From: Alternaria dauci | Taxonomy: Eukaryota; Ascomycota; Dothideomycetes; Pleosporales; Pleosporaceae | Direction of reading: 5' to 3' | Length of the DNA stretch: 64,000 nt | Assembly: GCF_042100115.1 (NCBI RefSeq) | Contig: NC_091273.1 | Span: 2,418,001 to 2,482,000, forward strand | In this document: in pieces, positions 62,115-64,000 of the stretch | Layout of the letters: every line of letters starts with the position of its first letter | Numbering within the stretch: position 1 is the stretch's first letter | Notes under the pieces: model-generated | The model's input: only the letters and a program-made list of their open reading frames with translations | Databases searched by the model: none | What the model was told of the DNA's origin: nothing | Translations under genes and position numbers: made by a program

Positions 62115-63851
62115 ATGGACGCAATGGACGCAATGGAGAACCACGTTGAAGTATCTTCTTCACGATCTTCCGTCTCCCCCGAACCCCAAAAAATGACGCT
62201 TGAAGCCATCACAAATTTGATGGCCAAATACGGCGGCGATGTCTATCTCAATGCGCTGCCATCAGCGGATTCCATGACCTGGATAGAGCCTTCAGAAGGC
62301 GAGGAATCCCCGACTCTGGTGGTTGGGAGCATATACAGTCGCAACGTGCTTGCTTATATGTCGCCACGCGGGGATGGCGTTGAGGAGGTCCGCTATTGTC
62401 TGAAACATATTGGCGATGGTAGGCCGCCTTCGGCACTGGAGCAGATCACTTGTGAAGAACTCTTGCAAAAGCCTCTTGTCGCACCGTTTAGAGACTTTGC
62501 GTGCGGGTCGAATTTCAAGAAGCGGGTGCTTAGCATGACAGTCCGCTATTATTTCCTATCACGAGGTTACCTAGGCAGCATTGACGCTTGGAACGACGAC
62601 TTTGCGAAGCGATATTCGGCTATGTTGAGGAAGATGTCCTGGATTTGTGATGGGCAACCAGTCCTCCATAGAACCATGGAGGAAAGCCCGGAGCCGGAAG
62701 ATGCAGATAGTGCATACGACTTTCCATCAGATGGCGGAAATGGCGAGCTAAACATATCAAGGAGCAATGTCGCGGAGCAGCAAAACTCTATCGTGGGAAC
62801 TTCAACTCGATGGAACAACGAGCCAAACCCGGATTTACGCTGCCTGCGGGAGTACCTCGAACAACACAATACGTTGTATCTTCTAGACAACATTCCCGAT
62901 GCTGACGATGTCAAGTTTGTCGATCAAACATACATTCTCGAAGCACAGCCCAAGAAATTGTTTGTAGGAAGCCATGCAAAGTCAGGAGACGACATCTATG
63001 CATATATGGTGATGCTACAGCAGCGCGGCTTCCATGAGATCCGATTCTACGTGGAGACCGCCAACGGATACAAAACAATGATACCTGCTGAGACGACGGG
63101 CAAGCAGCGTTTGTTGCATCCTTTCAGCAAGACATATCCCAAGACTGCTGGACCCAGCGAGCCAGCTGATAGGGCCCGATTCACGCTTATGATAAAGTGG
63201 TACTTTATCGCCGCCGGAGTTGCAACGGATTGCGTTCTCAGAGAGACCAAGAACTATCCTGGGCGTTTTCGCTTAGCACTAGAATACATTGCCGACCAAT
63301 TAGGGCCCGCTGCCGTCAAATCCTCGAATTTCATTGCAAAAGGAGATGCTATACCCGATGATCGTAGCGAAAGTTCCTGCGCTCCAGAAGGAATCGAGGT
63401 CCAACCTGCACCGTCCCGCGAACCACGACCCAAGGTACCTCGCTTCCCACTCCCCTATGCTCGCAAATCGGCTCCCTCGAGAGGAAACTACGTAGCCTCT
63501 ATGAAATCATCAACACAACTACCGCATAGGAAAAACTCGTTCACGAAGACGTCTACCTCCGAAGAAATTGCTCTGCTAAACGTCGTGCCGCGCAACGGTA
63601 AGCGCTCAGCCGAAGACGAAACATTTGAAAATCTTACCAGAATGATTTTGCAACAGTCTGATCTTACCGCACAACTGAACTATGTCGATCATGATCTGGA
63701 TGTCATGGACGCGCGATTGGAGGCCTTTAAAGAAAAGTGGAAACGGGAGCGTGAAGAGTTGGAAAAGAAAAGAAGCCAGATTGAGGAAGAAAGGAGCGCC
63801 GTAAGGAACCTGTTCAAAAAGCAGAAGTTGCTAGATGCTCAAGAGGATTGA
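62115..63851 (+). CDS. hypothetical protein with duplicated ~140-residue module and coiled coil
   Basis: Single exon, 578 residues. Three in-frame ATGs lie within a 9-bp repeat (ATGGACGCA) at the start, so the exact initiation codon is uncertain by up to six residues. Two diverged copies of one module are visible, at about 42-175 and 252-395. They share the order: ...L-P-x-A-D, a VGS/GS strand, a YxY/AYM segment, E-(V/I)-R-(Y/F) strand, a PF motif, then a hydrophobic helix with (V/I)(R/K)-(Y/W)-Y-F. A Pro/Ser/Lys-rich linker (about 410-500) and a charged coiled coil (KEKWKREREELEKKRSQIEE) follow. No known domain is recognised. A nuclear scaffold role is possible. Confidence 0.75.
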   Translation: MDAMDAMENHVEVSSSRSSVSPEPQKMTLEAITNLMAKYGGDVYLNALPSADSMTWIEPSEGEESPTLVVGSIYSRNVLAYMSPRGDGVEEVRYCLKHIGDGRPPSALEQITCEELLQKPLVAPFRDFACGSNFKKRVLSMTVRYYFLSRGYLGSIDAWNDDFAKRYSAMLRKMSWICDGQPVLHRTMEESPEPEDADSAYDFPSDGGNGELNISRSNVAEQQNSIVGTSTRWNNEPNPDLRCLREYLEQHNTLYLLDNIPDADDVKFVDQTYILEAQPKKLFVGSHAKSGDDIYAYMVMLQQRGFHEIRFYVETANGYKTMIPAETTGKQRLLHPFSKTYPKTAGPSEPADRARFTLMIKWYFIAAGVATDCVLRETKNYPGRFRLALEYIADQLGPAAVKSSNFIAKGDAIPDDRSESSCAPEGIEVQPAPSREPRPKVPRFPLPYARKSAPSRGNYVASMKSSTQLPHRKNSFTKTSTSEEIALLNVVPRNGKRSAEDETFENLTRMILQQSDLTAQLNYVDHDLDVMDARLEAFKEKWKREREELEKKRSQIEEERSAVRNLFKKQKLLDAQED

Positions 63852-64000
63852 TGGGCGTTTGATGGACTTTTTCCCTTTTGCGGATCAGTTGGCATGCCAG
63901 GATAATGCAGATTTTGGCTGACATGAACACACAATAACCAGGTGTTTGAACTCAGTAGTAATACGGCATAATTGATCTTACATTGTATGGGAGCTTCACC
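63852..64000. other. 3' end of window
   Basis: Probable 3' UTR of the last gene; nothing else visible. Confidence 0.4.

Noticed and set aside
1..64000. CRISPR arrays, insertion sequences, terminal-repeat transposons, rRNA genes
   Set aside because: I saw no regularly spaced repeats, transposase or reverse-transcriptase motifs, long terminal repeats or rRNA-like sequence on either strand.

Overview
The window is nuclear DNA of a filamentous ascomycete, most likely a dothideomycete (Pleosporales-like). The genes are dense, sit on both strands, and carry short introns of about 45-90 nt with gta/gtg donors, ctaac/ctgac-type branch sites and cag/tag acceptors. The products are typically fungal: a DUF7025-type AAA ATPase, a GT31-like enzyme with a PAN-like tail, a MARVEL protein, secreted M28 and S9 peptidases, a fungal GMC oxidase and RIX7. 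The species assignment is inference. No bacterial operon, CRISPR array, insertion sequence or convincing intact transposon is visible.

Layout. 0.5-2 kb: secreted M28 aminopeptidase. 2-5 kb: gene-poor. 5.1-6.7 kb: multi-pass membrane protein. 8-13.4 kb: three redox enzymes side by side (SnoaL/flavin monooxygenase, SDR, GMC oxidoreductase). 14.5-19.6 kb: a single-pass coiled-coil protein with C2HC clusters, then a four-exon DUF7025/AAA ATPase. 20-26 kb: three small Cys-containing proteins of unknown role, two of them sharing a Cys/His spacing. 26.3-31.6 kb: housekeeping block of RIX7, VPS20, a PITH protein and LSM8. 32-37 kb: a Cys-rich unknown, a possible mitochondrial small protein and an aquaporin-family channel. 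37.6-40 kb: secreted dipeptidyl peptidase IV. 40.5-48.6 kb: coiled-coil proteins, an NmrA-like reductase and a broken esterase-like fragment. 49.4-53.5 kb: MARVEL protein and MFS sugar transporter. 54-58.3 kb: four unknown proteins, one rebuilt here from seven short exons. 59.7-63.9 kb: GT31-like glycosyltransferase and a protein with an internally duplicated module.

How the genes relate. Most neighbours are functionally unrelated, as is normal in such genomes. The two secreted exopeptidases (M28 and DPP IV) would complement each other in extracellular protein breakdown. The FMO-SDR-GMC trio could be a small oxidative pathway but has no backbone enzyme or regulator beside it. RIX7, VPS20 and LSM8 are core cell-biology genes. 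Exon borders were read by eye from splice consensus and frame continuity; no transcript or database was consulted.
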